From positions 992,001-1,056,000 of the forward strand of contig JAPOWR010000001.1 in the NCBI GenBank assembly GCA_026707545.1: a stretch of 64,000 nucleotides of DNA, written 5' to 3'. Shown here piece by piece: positions 1 through 9,850 of this stretch. The first letter of the stretch is position 1, and every line of letters starts with the position of its first letter. This stretch comes from Acidobacteriota bacterium (GTDB lineage Bacteria; Acidobacteriota; Thermoanaerobaculia; Multivoradales; Multivoraceae). The position numbers and the translations under genes are program-made. The notes under the pieces were generated by a model that worked only from the letters and a program-made list of their open reading frames with translations, was not told where the DNA came from and made no database searches.

Positions 1-449
1 CCATCGAACGCATCCAGCTTGTCGTGTCGCTGATCCTCGCTCAAACGGAACTCAGCCGGCGCACGCGGGTCCCCAATCTGGGTTGGCCGAGCATGCTGCG
101 TGCGCATCGCGCGGCCGAGGCCTACAGCCGGATCCACGGAATCGAGATTCAGCCCGACCGCGTCCTCGATCTGCTGGTCGCCGACCCGTTGCTGCCTGCT
201 TCGCTTCTCTCCTCGCTGCGGGCGGCGGCGGGGGAACTCGACGCCATCGAGACGGGTCCCGGCGTCGAGGCCGACGCGGCGGCACGGCGGCTGTCAGGCC
301 GCGCCTGCGCCCTCATCCTCTATGACTGGCCGGAGGCGGAGGAGCGGGACGACCTGATAAGGCGGGTGGGCGAGTGCGCGCGTGATCTGCACGACGCGGT
401 TCTGGGAGCCTTCGTCGACTACGCCATCGAGGACTCGCCGCTGCGTTGA
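1..449 (+). CDS. Alpha-E domain protein (DUF403), C-terminal part, cut by window edge
   Basis: The reading frame is open to the first base of the window, so the true start lies upstream and only about 148 C-terminal residues are seen. The segment resembles the end of alpha-E (DUF403) proteins: a helix with a WPSMLRAHRAAEAY-like stretch, then a PDRVLDLLVADPLLPASLL segment like the conserved 'ERV.EFLL.D..FPRSV' region of the family, and a final helix with LHDAVLGAFVDYA. Alpha-E proteins are helical partners usually encoded beside a transglutaminase-like protein and a circularly permuted ATP-grasp, in predicted peptide synthesis or modification. The next gene is a transglutaminase 9 nt downstream, as expected for the family. 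The ATP-grasp partner, if present, would lie to the left. The family call rests on weak similarity plus context. Confidence 0.72.
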   Translation, partial: IERIQLVVSLILAQTELSRRTRVPNLGWPSMLRAHRAAEAYSRIHGIEIQPDRVLDLLVADPLLPASLLSSLRAAAGELDAIETGPGVEADAAARRLSGRACALILYDWPEAEERDDLIRRVGECARDLHDAVLGAFVDYAIEDSPLR

Positions 450-458
450 TGGGGCAGG

Positions 459-1355
459 ATGCGCTACGAGATCGAGCACAGGACGCGCTACGTGTATCCG
501 GAGCAGGTGCGCGGTTGCGTGCTGACGCTCTGCCTGGAGCCGGTCCCCACGGATGGGCAGCGGGTGCTGGAGTTCGAGATCGAGACCCGACCCGCCGCGT
601 CACTGAGCCCCGAGCAGGACGGTTTCGGAAACCGTCGCCACGTCCTCAACGTTCACCGGCGGCACCCCGAGCTGACGATCATCTCGCGCCTCGAGGTCGA
701 ACGGGACCCCGGATCCTTGCCTGCGGCGGCCGGCGGTTGGGAGGAGATCCGGTCTCTGCGAGAGGCTCCGGAACACTGGCACCTGCTTCGACCGAGCCGG
801 CTCGCGAGGCCGTCGCGAGCTCTCGAGGACTTCGCTGGGTGCCACAATCTCCACCCGGGAGACGATCCGATGGCGAGTCTGGTTGGACTATCGGATAGGC
901 TCCACCGCAGTTTCGCCTACCAACCGGGCAGCACGTCGGCCGATTCTCCGATCGAGCACGTCCTGGAGTCCGGTCGGGGCGTCTGCCAAGACTACGCGCA
1001 CGTCATGATTGCCATCGCCCGCTCCTGGGGAGTGCCGTCCCGATACGTATCCGGCTACCTGCACACGACCGGCGTCCCCGGCGAGCAGACGGTGGCGTCC
1101 GGCAGTCATGCCTGGGTGGAATGCCGGTTGCCGGGTGCCGGCTGGGTCGGCTTCGACCCCACCAATGCGACCTTCAGTGATGAGCGCCACATTCGTGTGG
1201 CGGCGGGACGGGACTACGCCGACGTCTCGCCGATCAGCGGCGTGTTCCAGGGTACCGGGGATGCCAAGATCGAGGTGGATGTGATAGTGAAAGCAGTCGA
1301 TCCTCGGGAGTTAGAGGAAAAAGTGAGCGGAAGGAACAGGAGGCAGAGAGGATGA
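459..1355 (+). CDS. Transglutaminase-like cysteine protease family protein
   Basis: This 298-residue protein has the N-terminal beta domain of bacterial transglutaminase-like proteins (starting MRYEIEHRTRYVY) followed by the papain-fold core. The catalytic triad is visible: Cys176 in GRGVCQDYAH, His217 in SGSHAWVE and Asp233 in GFDPTN. No signal peptide is evident, so it should be cytoplasmic. Family members are predicted peptidases or amide-transferring enzymes and often pair with alpha-E and ATP-grasp genes; the substrate is unknown. Here the gene follows an alpha-E gene, and its TGA overlaps the ATG of a STAS gene by 4 nt. That places it at the head of a signalling operon, which is unusual company for this family. 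Confidence 0.9.
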   Translation: MRYEIEHRTRYVYPEQVRGCVLTLCLEPVPTDGQRVLEFEIETRPAASLSPEQDGFGNRRHVLNVHRRHPELTIISRLEVERDPGSLPAAAGGWEEIRSLREAPEHWHLLRPSRLARPSRALEDFAGCHNLHPGDDPMASLVGLSDRLHRSFAYQPGSTSADSPIEHVLESGRGVCQDYAHVMIAIARSWGVPSRYVSGYLHTTGVPGEQTVASGSHAWVECRLPGAGWVGFDPTNATFSDERHIRVAAGRDYADVSPISGVFQGTGDAKIEVDVIVKAVDPRELEEKVSGRNRRQRG

Positions 1356-1690
1356 ACGTCCAGGCTGAGCATCACGACGGAGTTCTCTTGGCGAAGGTCG
1401 AAGGCCGCGTCGACAGCTCGAACTCCCAGGACTTCGAGCGCCAGTTGCAGGCTGCCATCGGCGATGACGTCGGGGCCGTGGTGATGGACCTCGCTCAGCT
1501 CGCATACATCAGCAGTGCCGGCTTGAGGGTTGTCCTCCTGGTGGCCAAGACCCTGGGCCAGCGCAACGTGAGCATCTCCCTGTGCTCGCTCTCCGATCCT
1601 GTTCAGTCGGTCTTCGAGATCAGCGGCTTCAACCGCATCATCCAGATCTACGACAACCAGGCTGACGCCCTGGCCGCTGCCGGAAAGTAG
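1352..1690 (+). CDS. STAS-domain anti-sigma factor antagonist (SpoIIAA/RsbV-like)
   Basis: This 112-residue protein is a single STAS domain. The phospho-site loop reads YISSAGLRV at residues 52-60, so Ser54 or Ser55 is the expected phosphorylation site; most relatives have D-S-S/T-G-L-R, so the Asp-to-Ser and Gly-to-Ala changes are slightly atypical. In partner switching, the unphosphorylated form sequesters an RsbW-type kinase and a PP2C phosphatase restores it. Both partners are encoded directly downstream. The ATG overlaps the stop of the transglutaminase gene (ATGA), implying translational coupling. Confidence 0.92.
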   Translation: MNVQAEHHDGVLLAKVEGRVDSSNSQDFERQLQAAIGDDVGAVVMDLAQLAYISSAGLRVVLLVAKTLGQRNVSISLCSLSDPVQSVFEISGFNRIIQIYDNQADALAAAGK

Positions 1691-1706
1691 GTCGCCCCGG
1701 CGCCGC

Positions 1707-2906
1707 TTGATGTCCGACAGAGCGAGTGCCCGAGCCGCGCGCAGGGCCAATCCCGACTACAGGATCCTGGTCGTGGACGACGAGCCGGATCTGGAACGGC
1801 TCGTGAGGCAGCGCATGCGCCGTCACATCCGCTCGGGTCGCTACGGCTTCGAGTTCGCCGGCAACGGCATCGAGGCGCTCGAGAAGCTCGCCCAGAACAG
1901 GGACATCGACATCGTCCTCTCGGACATCAACATGCCGAAGATGGACGGTCTGACCCTTTTGCAGCAGATCCCCGAGGTGAACGCGGACATCCGCTCCGTC
2001 ATCGTTTCGGCGTACGGCGACATGGAGAACATCCGCACGGCGATGAACCGCGGTGCCTTCGACTTCGTCACGAAGCCGATCGACTTCGCGGATCTCCAGG
2101 TCACGATCGATCGCACGCTCAAGCACCTGGACGAGTGGCGCGCGGCGCTGGCGTCGAGGGACAAGCTGGTGGCGCTCCAGAACGAGCTGGATGTAGCGAC
2201 CAAGATCCAGCAGTCGATCCTGCCGGACAAGTTCCCCCACGCCGAGGGCTGCGAGGTGTTCGGCTGCATGGAGGCCGCACGCAACGTCGGTGGAGACTTC
2301 TTCGACGTGATCCGCCTCGAAGAGGGCCGCCTCGGGCTTGCCGTCGCCGACGTCTCGGACAAGGGGGTTCCCGCGGCCCTGTTCATGATGTCGAGCCGCA
2401 CCCTGCTCAAGGGCGCGGCCGTCGGAGTCGGCGATCCGGGATCGGTCCTGTCGGAAGTGAACGATCTGCTGAACGAGGCGAACGACGCTTCGATGTTCGT
2501 GACGGTCTTCTACGGCGTGTACGACCCCGCGACGAAGGTGCTGACGTTCTCCAACGGCGGCCACAACCCTCCGCTGGTGGTTCACGCCGACGGCAGTTCC
2601 GAGGAACTCGCACTGACTGGCGGCATCGCCCTGGGTGCGATCCCGGAGTTCGAGTTCGGCCAGGCCAGCGTTCAACTCAGGCCCGGGGACCTGGTCGTGT
2701 TCTTCACCGATGGCGTGACGGAGGCGATCAACGTCGAGGACGAGGAGTTCGGCCTGGAGGCAGTCCAGGCGCTGTTCGCGGACGGCGAGCCCCGGAGTGC
2801 CCGGGAGGCCGCCGAGATGATCCTGCAGGCGGTGCGCGACTTCGCCGGTGAGGCGCCGCAGTTCGATGACCTGACCTGCATGACCCTGCGTGTTGCTGAC
2901 GAGTGA
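1707..2906 (+). CDS. Response regulator receiver fused to SpoIIE/RsbU-type PP2C phosphatase
   Basis: A 399-residue two-domain protein. Residues 19-140 form a CheY-like receiver with the acidic pair DDEP (24-27), phospho-acceptor Asp73 in LSDINMP and Lys123 in VTKP. Residues 165-396 are a SpoIIE-type serine phosphatase with metal-binding motifs GGDFFD (195-200), DVSDKG (215-220), FTDGVTEA (333-340) and DDLT (387-390). The architecture links two-component input to dephosphorylation of a STAS protein, probably the one encoded 16 nt upstream. The histidine kinase encoded at 4534 is the likely phosphodonor. TTG at 1707 is possible, but ATG at 1710 is equally likely. The 3' end overlaps the next gene by 4 nt (GTGA). 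Confidence 0.93.
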   Translation: MMSDRASARAARRANPDYRILVVDDEPDLERLVRQRMRRHIRSGRYGFEFAGNGIEALEKLAQNRDIDIVLSDINMPKMDGLTLLQQIPEVNADIRSVIVSAYGDMENIRTAMNRGAFDFVTKPIDFADLQVTIDRTLKHLDEWRAALASRDKLVALQNELDVATKIQQSILPDKFPHAEGCEVFGCMEAARNVGGDFFDVIRLEEGRLGLAVADVSDKGVPAALFMMSSRTLLKGAAVGVGDPGSVLSEVNDLLNEANDASMFVTVFYGVYDPATKVLTFSNGGHNPPLVVHADGSSEELALTGGIALGAIPEFEFGQASVQLRPGDLVVFFTDGVTEAINVEDEEFGLEAVQALFADGEPRSAREAAEMILQAVRDFAGEAPQFDDLTCMTLRVADE

Positions 2907-3322
2907 GCGCCACCCGCACACTGCGTGTCCCCAACCGGATCGAGGAGCTTCCGGAGGTCTCGGAGGCCGTGGAGGCGCTCGGTCAGGAGGAGGACTGGGC
3001 GCCGGATGTCTCCTACGCCGTCGTTCTGGCGCTCGAGGAAGTGGCGACGAACGTGGTTCGCCACGGCGGCGGCGAGGAAGGGACCAGCGAGATCGAAGTC
3101 GAGGTCATCTCGACGGACGAGGAGGTCCGGGTCGAGGTGCGCGACAGCGGCAAGCCGTTCGATCCCTTCCACGACGCGCCCGAGCCGGATATCGATGCCG
3201 CGCTCGAGGATCGACAGATCGGCGGCCTGGGCGTTCACTTTGTCAAGGTGCTGATGGACGAGGCGTCCTACCGGCGCGAGGACGGCCGGAACCACGTGAC
3301 GATGGTCAAGCGCCGAAGTTGA
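2903..3322 (+). CDS. RsbW-like serine kinase / anti-sigma factor (HATPase)
   Basis: A 139-residue GHKL ATPase of the anti-sigma factor kinase class. The N-box is seen in LEEVATNVVRHGG (about residues 43-55), the G1 box in VRDSGKPFDP and the G2 box in GGLGVHFVKVLMD. Such proteins bind a sigma factor or another target and phosphorylate the cognate STAS protein. The GTG start overlaps the stop of the phosphatase gene, so kinase, phosphatase and antagonist are made together. No sigma factor is encoded in the operon, so the released target is unknown and could lie elsewhere in the genome. Confidence 0.92.
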   Translation: MSATRTLRVPNRIEELPEVSEAVEALGQEEDWAPDVSYAVVLALEEVATNVVRHGGGEEGTSEIEVEVISTDEEVRVEVRDSGKPFDPFHDAPEPDIDAALEDRQIGGLGVHFVKVLMDEASYRREDGRNHVTMVKRRS

Positions 3323-3346
3323 GCTCGGATCGGGCTGCTTGAGGCG

Positions 3347-4537
3347 ATGCGCTCACGTGCTGCACGGGTGGCCCTGACCGCGGCCGCCTGGGCCGCGACG
3401 ATGGTTCTGGCGCCGGTCCGGATCGCCGCGCAACCGGAGGTTCCCGGCGTATCGGCCGAACGGGTGCTGTTCGGTCAGTCCGCCGCGTTCAGCGGCCCGG
3501 CAGCAGAACTCGGCAGGGGCATGCGGCTGGGCATCGAGGCGGCGTTCAAGGAGGCGAACGATGCCGGTGGCGTCCACGGCCGCCGGCTGGAGCTGCACTC
3601 GCTCGACGACGGCTATGAGCCTGAGGCGGCGATCGAGAACACGCGGCTGCTGATCGAGGAGGAGAACGTGTTCGCCCTGGTTGGCGGTGTCGGTACGCCG
3701 ACGTCGCGCTCCGCGGTCCCTGTGGCGGACGAGGCGGGCGTGCCTTACATCGCTCCCTTCACCGGCGCGGGCTTTCTCCGTCAGGAGCCCCACGTGATCA
3801 ACCTGAGAGCCTCCTACGCCCAGGAGACGGAGGAGATGGTGGAGCGCCTGACCAGGGATCTCGGCGTCGAGCGGATCGCGGTCGTCATCCAGAACGACTC
3901 CTTCGGACGCGCCGGCCTGGCGGGGGTTCGCGCGGCGTTCGACAAGCGTGGGATGGAGGCGGTCGCGATCGGCGTCTACCCGCGCAACACGACCGCCGTC
4001 AAGACTGCGATCGTCGACATCGAGGTTGGAGAGCCGGAGGCCGTGATCATCGTAGGCGCCTATCAGCCGGTCGCCAGCCTGATCGCCTGGACGCGGCACA
4101 TTGGCCTCGATCCGGTGTTCATGACGCTCTCCTTCGTGGGCAGCAATGCCCTGGCGGAGGAACTGGGGCCACGAGGCGCCGGCGTCTACGTCACCCAGGT
4201 CGTCCCTTTTCCGACCGCCCGGAACTCGAGAGTCGCCGCCGCCTACCGTCGAGCGCTGCGCGCTCATACGGCCGGCGCCGAACCCGGCTTCGTCTCGTTC
4301 GAGGGATACCTGGCCGGACGCCTCGTGATCGAAGCGCTCGAGCGGTGCGGTCCGAACGTCGACCGCGACCTCTTCATCCAGACCTTGAAGGTCGCGGGCT
4401 CCATCGATCTGGACGGCTTCCGGCTCGTGTTCGGTGACGAGGACAACCAGGGTTCGGACGCCGTGTTCCTGACCGTGATCGACGAACGCGGCCGGTATCG
4501 GCCGGCGACCCGGCTTGAAGGTGCCGTGAAGCGGTGA
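3347..4537 (+). CDS. LivK-type periplasmic ligand-binding protein (Peripla_BP_6)
   Basis: A 396-residue secreted protein with an N-terminal signal sequence (hydrophobic stretch about residues 7-28, ending RIAAQ). The mature part follows the type I periplasmic-binding fold of branched-chain amino acid receptors: FGQSAAFSGPAAELGRGMRLGIEAAF near the start, a VGGVGTPTSRSAVPVA hinge segment and YIAPFTGAGF. No ABC permease or ATPase of the Liv type is nearby. Instead the stop overlaps the GTG of a membrane histidine kinase by 4 nt. I infer that it presents a ligand to that kinase instead of feeding a transporter. The ligand cannot be predicted. Confidence 0.9.
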   Translation: MRSRAARVALTAAAWAATMVLAPVRIAAQPEVPGVSAERVLFGQSAAFSGPAAELGRGMRLGIEAAFKEANDAGGVHGRRLELHSLDDGYEPEAAIENTRLLIEEENVFALVGGVGTPTSRSAVPVADEAGVPYIAPFTGAGFLRQEPHVINLRASYAQETEEMVERLTRDLGVERIAVVIQNDSFGRAGLAGVRAAFDKRGMEAVAIGVYPRNTTAVKTAIVDIEVGEPEAVIIVGAYQPVASLIAWTRHIGLDPVFMTLSFVGSNALAEELGPRGAGVYVTQVVPFPTARNSRVAAAYRRALRAHTAGAEPGFVSFEGYLAGRLVIEALERCGPNVDRDLFIQTLKVAGSIDLDGFRLVFGDEDNQGSDAVFLTVIDERGRYRPATRLEGAVKR

Positions 4538-6696
4538 TCGACTGGTTCCGAAAACTGGCCGAGGCCCGGTTCAGAATCGCCACGCAGCTCTACGTTGGCA
4601 TCGGCGGCGCGGCGGCGCTGACGCTCGCCGCCAGTCTGGTCGCATTGTTCGCGTTCGCGCAGGTCGGCGACTCCCAGAGCCGGGTCAACCAGGGAACGGT
4701 GCCCGAGCTCGCGGCCGCGTTCGGCGTGGCCCAGGGCAGCGGCACGCTGGTCGCTGCGGGCCCCAGGCTGACCGCGGCCGCCGACCAGGACGAGTTGGAG
4801 CGGGCGGTAGACGAGATTGAACCCGCCCAGCGCTCCTTCGAGTCCGCGCTCAAGGAACTGATGACGCGGGAAGCGGGCTCTGAGGAACCCATCGGCGGCG
4901 AAGCGGAGATCGGGAACATCCAGGCGCGAGGCGAAGAGCTGATCGGGAACATCACGGCGATCCAGGAATCGGTTTCCGAGGGATTCGAACTGAGCTCAGC
5001 GAGCGAGGCGCTCCGGTCGGAACTGGACGGACTCCAGAGTCAGATCGCGGCGCTCCTGCTGCCCGCTCTCGACGATCAGTTGTTCTACGCGATGACCGGC
5101 TTTCGCTCGTTCGACGAGCCGCCGGCGCCTCGCGACATCCACTTCTCCGAGCCGGAGATCGACCGCTACCGTGTGCTCGTCGGGCTCCAGCAGGACATCA
5201 CGATCGTCGATCAGCTACTGAACAGCCTCGCGGTGCTGACCGACCGGCCCGACATCGAGCCGGTCGAAGAACGATACGAGTCGTCCGCAACGAGTATTGA
5301 GCGTGCTCTCAGTGCGATCGATGAGACTGCCACCTCCGGTCGGTTGAAAGCCCTGTTCGGAGAAACCCTCGCCAAGAGCCGCGACTCATTCGATCTGAGA
5401 CGCCGCGAGGTGAACGCCCTCGACCGGCAGCAGGAACTGCTGGACCAGAACCGCGATCTGGCGGCGAGGTTGAGCGACGATGTAGAGAGTCTCGTCGCCG
5501 CGTCGCGGTCCCGGTCGGACGTGGCGACCGTGGCCGCGTCCCAGGCGATCCGCACCGGCCGCGCCCTGCTGATCGGTCTCAACGTCGTCAGCATTGCCGG
5601 CGCGGTGTTCATCGCCTGGCTCTTCGTGGGGCGTCTGCTGGTACGCCGCTTCGAGGCTCTCTCCAGCAGCATGCGGGAAATGGCTGGCGGCAACCTGGAG
5701 GCCGAGATCGGCATCGGGGGCGCGGATGAGGTCGCGGACATGGCGGCCGCGCTAGAGGTCTTCCGCCGGCACGCGCTGGAGGTGCAGCGCCTCAACCTGG
5801 TCGAGAAGCTCGCCGACGAACTCAAGGAGAAGAACGACGAGCTGGAGGTCGTGCTGGCGGATCTGCAGAAGGCGCAGGACCAGATCGTGATGCGCGAGAA
5901 GCTCGCGGCGCTCGGCGAGTTGACCGCCGGCGTCGCCCATGAGATCAAGAATCCCCTGAACTTCGTGAAGAATTTCTCCGAGGTCTCGGGCGAGCTCCTC
6001 GAGGAGGTCGAGGAGATCATGAAGGAGAACGAGGACGGCAGCCTCGACGAGGATCAGCGGGAGGAGATCGCGGAGATCTTCGAGGATCTGAGCGGCAACC
6101 TGAAGCTGATCCTGAGCCACGGCGAGCGAGCGAACCGGATCGTCAACGACATGCTGAAGATGGGGCGCGGCGCCGCCGGGCGGGAGCAGGCCGACATCAA
6201 CCGCCTGGTCGACGAACACATCGGGCTGGCCTACCACAGCGCGCGCGCCACCGACCCGAACTTCAATCTGACGATCGAGAAGGACTTCGACCCGGAGCTC
6301 GGCACCCTGGAGGTCGTGTCGCAGGACGTGGGCCGCGTCTTCCTCAACCTGGTCAGCAACGCCTGCTACGCGACGAACGAGAGACGGCAGAACTCGGACG
6401 ACGCGTCGTACGAGCCGACCCTGACGGTGACGACCCGCAAGATGGACGACGGCGTGGAGGTCCGGGTCCGCGACAACGGCAATGGCATACCGCGCGATGT
6501 GGTGGACAAGATCTTCAACCCCTTCTTCACCACGAAGCCGACGGATCAGGGCACGGGTCTGGGGCTCGCTCTCTCGGCCGACATCGTGCGCGAGCACGGC
6601 GGCATGATTCGCGTGGACACCGAACCGGGCGAGTACACGGAGATGATCGTCGAGTTATCGGCTGCTCCGCCCGACATCGACTATCCGACTCCGTAG
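4534..6696 (+). CDS. Membrane sensor histidine kinase with large periplasmic domain and HAMP
   Basis: A 720-residue kinase. A first membrane segment lies near residues 20-44. A long, mostly helical extracytoplasmic region (about 45-340) follows, then a second membrane segment (345-366), a HAMP domain (about 367-420) and a coiled coil leading to the HisKA domain. The phospho-acceptor is His469 in GVAHEIKNPLNF. The catalytic domain has Asn609 in FLNLVSNACYAT, the G1 box VRDNGNGIP (645-653) and the GTGLGLAL lid. The GTG start overlaps the stop of the binding-protein gene. The receiver-phosphatase encoded upstream is the natural partner, giving a route from periplasmic ligand to partner switch. 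Confidence 0.95.
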   Translation: MIDWFRKLAEARFRIATQLYVGIGGAAALTLAASLVALFAFAQVGDSQSRVNQGTVPELAAAFGVAQGSGTLVAAGPRLTAAADQDELERAVDEIEPAQRSFESALKELMTREAGSEEPIGGEAEIGNIQARGEELIGNITAIQESVSEGFELSSASEALRSELDGLQSQIAALLLPALDDQLFYAMTGFRSFDEPPAPRDIHFSEPEIDRYRVLVGLQQDITIVDQLLNSLAVLTDRPDIEPVEERYESSATSIERALSAIDETATSGRLKALFGETLAKSRDSFDLRRREVNALDRQQELLDQNRDLAARLSDDVESLVAASRSRSDVATVAASQAIRTGRALLIGLNVVSIAGAVFIAWLFVGRLLVRRFEALSSSMREMAGGNLEAEIGIGGADEVADMAAALEVFRRHALEVQRLNLVEKLADELKEKNDELEVVLADLQKAQDQIVMREKLAALGELTAGVAHEIKNPLNFVKNFSEVSGELLEEVEEIMKENEDGSLDEDQREEIAEIFEDLSGNLKLILSHGERANRIVNDMLKMGRGAAGREQADINRLVDEHIGLAYHSARATDPNFNLTIEKDFDPELGTLEVVSQDVGRVFLNLVSNACYATNERRQNSDDASYEPTLTVTTRKMDDGVEVRVRDNGNGIPRDVVDKIFNPFFTTKPTDQGTGLGLALSADIVREHGGMIRVDTEPGEYTEMIVELSAAPPDIDYPTP

Positions 6697-6711
6697 CGTC
6701 GCACGCTCCGC

Positions 6712-7461
<750 letters not shown>

Positions 7462-7465
7462 GACG

Positions 7466-9835
7466 ATGAGAGCCCTCGACCGTAAACTCCTGCGCGACCT
7501 GTGGAACGTGCGGTCCCAGGTACTGGCGATCGCGCTGGTCGTCTCGTCGGGAATCGCGCTGCTGGTCATGGCGCAGGGCGTGTTCGGCTCGCTCGAGACG
7601 ACCCGCGACGCCTACTACACCCGCTACGCCTTCGCCGACGTGTTCGCCGGAGCGAAGCGGGTCCCCAACTGGGTCGAGGAGCGCATCGCGGCGATCCCGG
7701 GAGTCAGGCAGGTTCAGACCCGGGTGGTCGTGAGCGTCTCGCTGGACGTGCCCGGAGTCACCGATCCGGTCAACGGACGCCTGATCTCCCTGCCGGATCG
7801 CGGCCGGCCGGCGCTCAACGACGTCGCTCTGCGCCGCGGGCGGTTCCTGGACCCGGACCGGGCGGAGGAGGCCCTGGTCGGCGAGCGCTTTGCCGAAGCT
7901 CACGGCCTCGACCTGGGCGATCGCCTGTTCGCGGTGATCAACGGTCGCCGCCAGCCCCTGGAAATTGTCGGTGTCGCGCTCAGCCCCGAGTTCGTCTACG
8001 GCATCGGTCCGGGAGAACTGGTCCCGGATCCGAAGCACTTCGGCTTCCTGTGGATGACCCGGCGGCACCTGGCCACCGCGTTCGAAATGGAGGGCGGGTT
8101 CAACGACGTCGCCCTGACGCTGGCCGACCGCTCGCCCAGCCTCGAGCGCGCGGCGATCGTCGAACTCGACGCGATTCTCGATCCCTACGGCGGTCTGGGC
8201 GCGATTCCGCGTGCGGACCAGACCTCGAACTGGTACCTCCAGAACGAGTTGACGCAGCTCGAGAACATGGGACTCCTGGTGCCGTTGATCTTCATCGCCG
8301 TGGCCACGTTCCTGCTCAACGTGGTTCTGCGGCGGACCGTCGCGGTGCAGCGCGAACAGATCGCGGCGCTCAAGGCTCTCGGCTACTCGAACCTCCGGCT
8401 CGGCGTCCACTACGTGCAGTGGGCCGTCGTCGTGGTGGCCCTCGGCGCCCTGCTCGGGATCGGCGCCGGCCTGTTGCTGGCCGAAGCGATGCTCGGCCTC
8501 TACATGGAGTACTTTCGCTTCCCGCTCCTGATCTACAACGTGTCGGCGTCGAGCATCCTGATCGCAGTCGGAGTGAGCCTCGTCGCCGCGACGGTGGGCG
8601 CGCTGGGGGCAGTGCGCAGCGTCGTCTCGCTGCCGCCCGCCGAAGCGATGCGCCCGGCGGCGCCCGAGACCTTCCGGGTCTCCCTGTTCGAACGGCTGGG
8701 CGCCCGGAGATGGTTGTCGCAGCCCGCGAGGATGGTGCTCCGCAACCTGTCGCGACGCCCGGTGCGCGCGGGCCTCTCGATCGTGGGCATCGCCTTCGCC
8801 GGCGCGATCATGGTCGTGGGCTCGGCGATGATGGACTCGATGGACGAACTGCTCGAAGTGCAGTTCAACATCATCCAGCGCCAGGACCTGTCGGTGAGCT
8901 TCTTCGAGCCGGTCGAACGAAGCGCGGTGCACGAACTCGCGGCCCTCTCCGGCGTTCTGCAGGTGGAGCCGACGAACGGCATCGCGGCGCGGCTGCGCAG
9001 CGGCCACCTGCAGAAGCAGACGGCGATCCAGGCGCTGGCGCCCGATGCCAGGTTGCAGCGCGTGGTGGATGTGGACTATCGCGCCATCCGCCTCGACCGG
9101 CCGGGTCTCGTCCTGTCCACGCTGCTGGCGGAGCAGTTGCGGGTCGAGCCAGGCGACACGCTGATGGTCGAGATCATGGAGGACGGCAGGCCGGTGCGCG
9201 AGGTCGTGCTGACCGACACCGTCGACGACCTGCTCGGCGTGACGGCGTACATGGAGCAGGAGTCGCTCCGGCGGCTGGTGCGGCGCGACGACACGATCAG
9301 CGGCGCGATGCTCAAGATCGACAGCCTGGCCGAGGAACGGCTGTTCGGCCTGCTGAAGGCGATGCCGGCGGTGGCGGGCGTCACGTTGCGGAGCGCCGCG
9401 CTCGAGAACATCCAGACCTACATGCTCGACAACATGTCGATGATGATGAGCGTCAACCTGCTCTTCGCGGTGATCATCGCCTTCGGCGTGATCTACAACA
9501 CGGCGCGGATCTCCCTGTCCGAGACCAGCCGTGAACTCGCCAGCCTGCGGGTGATCGGTTTCACCCGCGGCGAGATCTCCTCGATCCTGCTGGGCGAGCT
9601 CGGGATCCTCACCGTGGCCTCGATTCCACTCGGTCTGCTCCTCGGCTACGGCATGATCGCCGCCGTGATGAGCGCTTTCGAGAGCGAGCTGTTCCGGTTG
9701 CCGGTGGTGGTCGACCCGAACACGTTCCTGGTTTCCGCGGCGACCGTTCTCGGGTCGATGGCCGTCTCGGCCTGGACGGTGCGTCGTAAGCTCCACGACC
9801 TCGATCTCGTCGCGGTGCTCAAGACCCGCGAGTAG
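7466..9835 (+). CDS. ABC transporter permease with two FtsX domains
   Basis: A 789-residue integral membrane protein. It has an N-terminal membrane segment (about 16-38), a periplasmic MacB-core-like domain, a first FtsX block of membrane segments (about 268-395, containing the [10 protein letters not shown] coupling motif), a second membrane anchor and periplasmic domain (about 425-640), and a second FtsX block (about 655-780, with [15 protein letters not shown]). The duplicated layout matches large FtsX-like permeases that move lipids, peptides or other large hydrophobic compounds, mechanically driven by the ATPase encoded just upstream. The substrate is unknown. The gene lies 4 nt after the ATPase gene. 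Confidence 0.94.
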   Translation: MRALDRKLLRDLWNVRSQVLAIALVVSSGIALLVMAQGVFGSLETTRDAYYTRYAFADVFAGAKRVPNWVEERIAAIPGVRQVQTRVVVSVSLDVPGVTDPVNGRLISLPDRGRPALNDVALRRGRFLDPDRAEEALVGERFAEAHGLDLGDRLFAVINGRRQPLEIVGVALSPEFVYGIGPGELVPDPKHFGFLWMTRRHLATAFEMEGGFNDVALTLADRSPSLERAAIVELDAILDPYGGLGAIPRADQTSNWYLQNELTQLENMGLLVPLIFIAVATFLLNVVLRRTVAVQREQIAALKALGYSNLRLGVHYVQWAVVVVALGALLGIGAGLLLAEAMLGLYMEYFRFPLLIYNVSASSILIAVGVSLVAATVGALGAVRSVVSLPPAEAMRPAAPETFRVSLFERLGARRWLSQPARMVLRNLSRRPVRAGLSIVGIAFAGAIMVVGSAMMDSMDELLEVQFNIIQRQDLSVSFFEPVERSAVHELAALSGVLQVEPTNGIAARLRSGHLQKQTAIQALAPDARLQRVVDVDYRAIRLDRPGLVLSTLLAEQLRVEPGDTLMVEIMEDGRPVREVVLTDTVDDLLGVTAYMEQESLRRLVRRDDTISGAMLKIDSLAEERLFGLLKAMPAVAGVTLRSAALENIQTYMLDNMSMMMSVNLLFAVIIAFGVIYNTARISLSETSRELASLRVIGFTRGEISSILLGELGILTVASIPLGLLLGYGMIAAVMSAFESELFRLPVVVDPNTFLVSAATVLGSMAVSAWTVRRKLHDLDLVAVLKTRE

Positions 9836-9850
9836 CAGGGGAAGGAAACG

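Noticed and set aside
3347..4537. Binding protein as part of a branched-chain amino acid ABC transporter
   Set aside because: No LivH/M/G/F-type genes are present; the nearby ABC genes are of the MacB export type.
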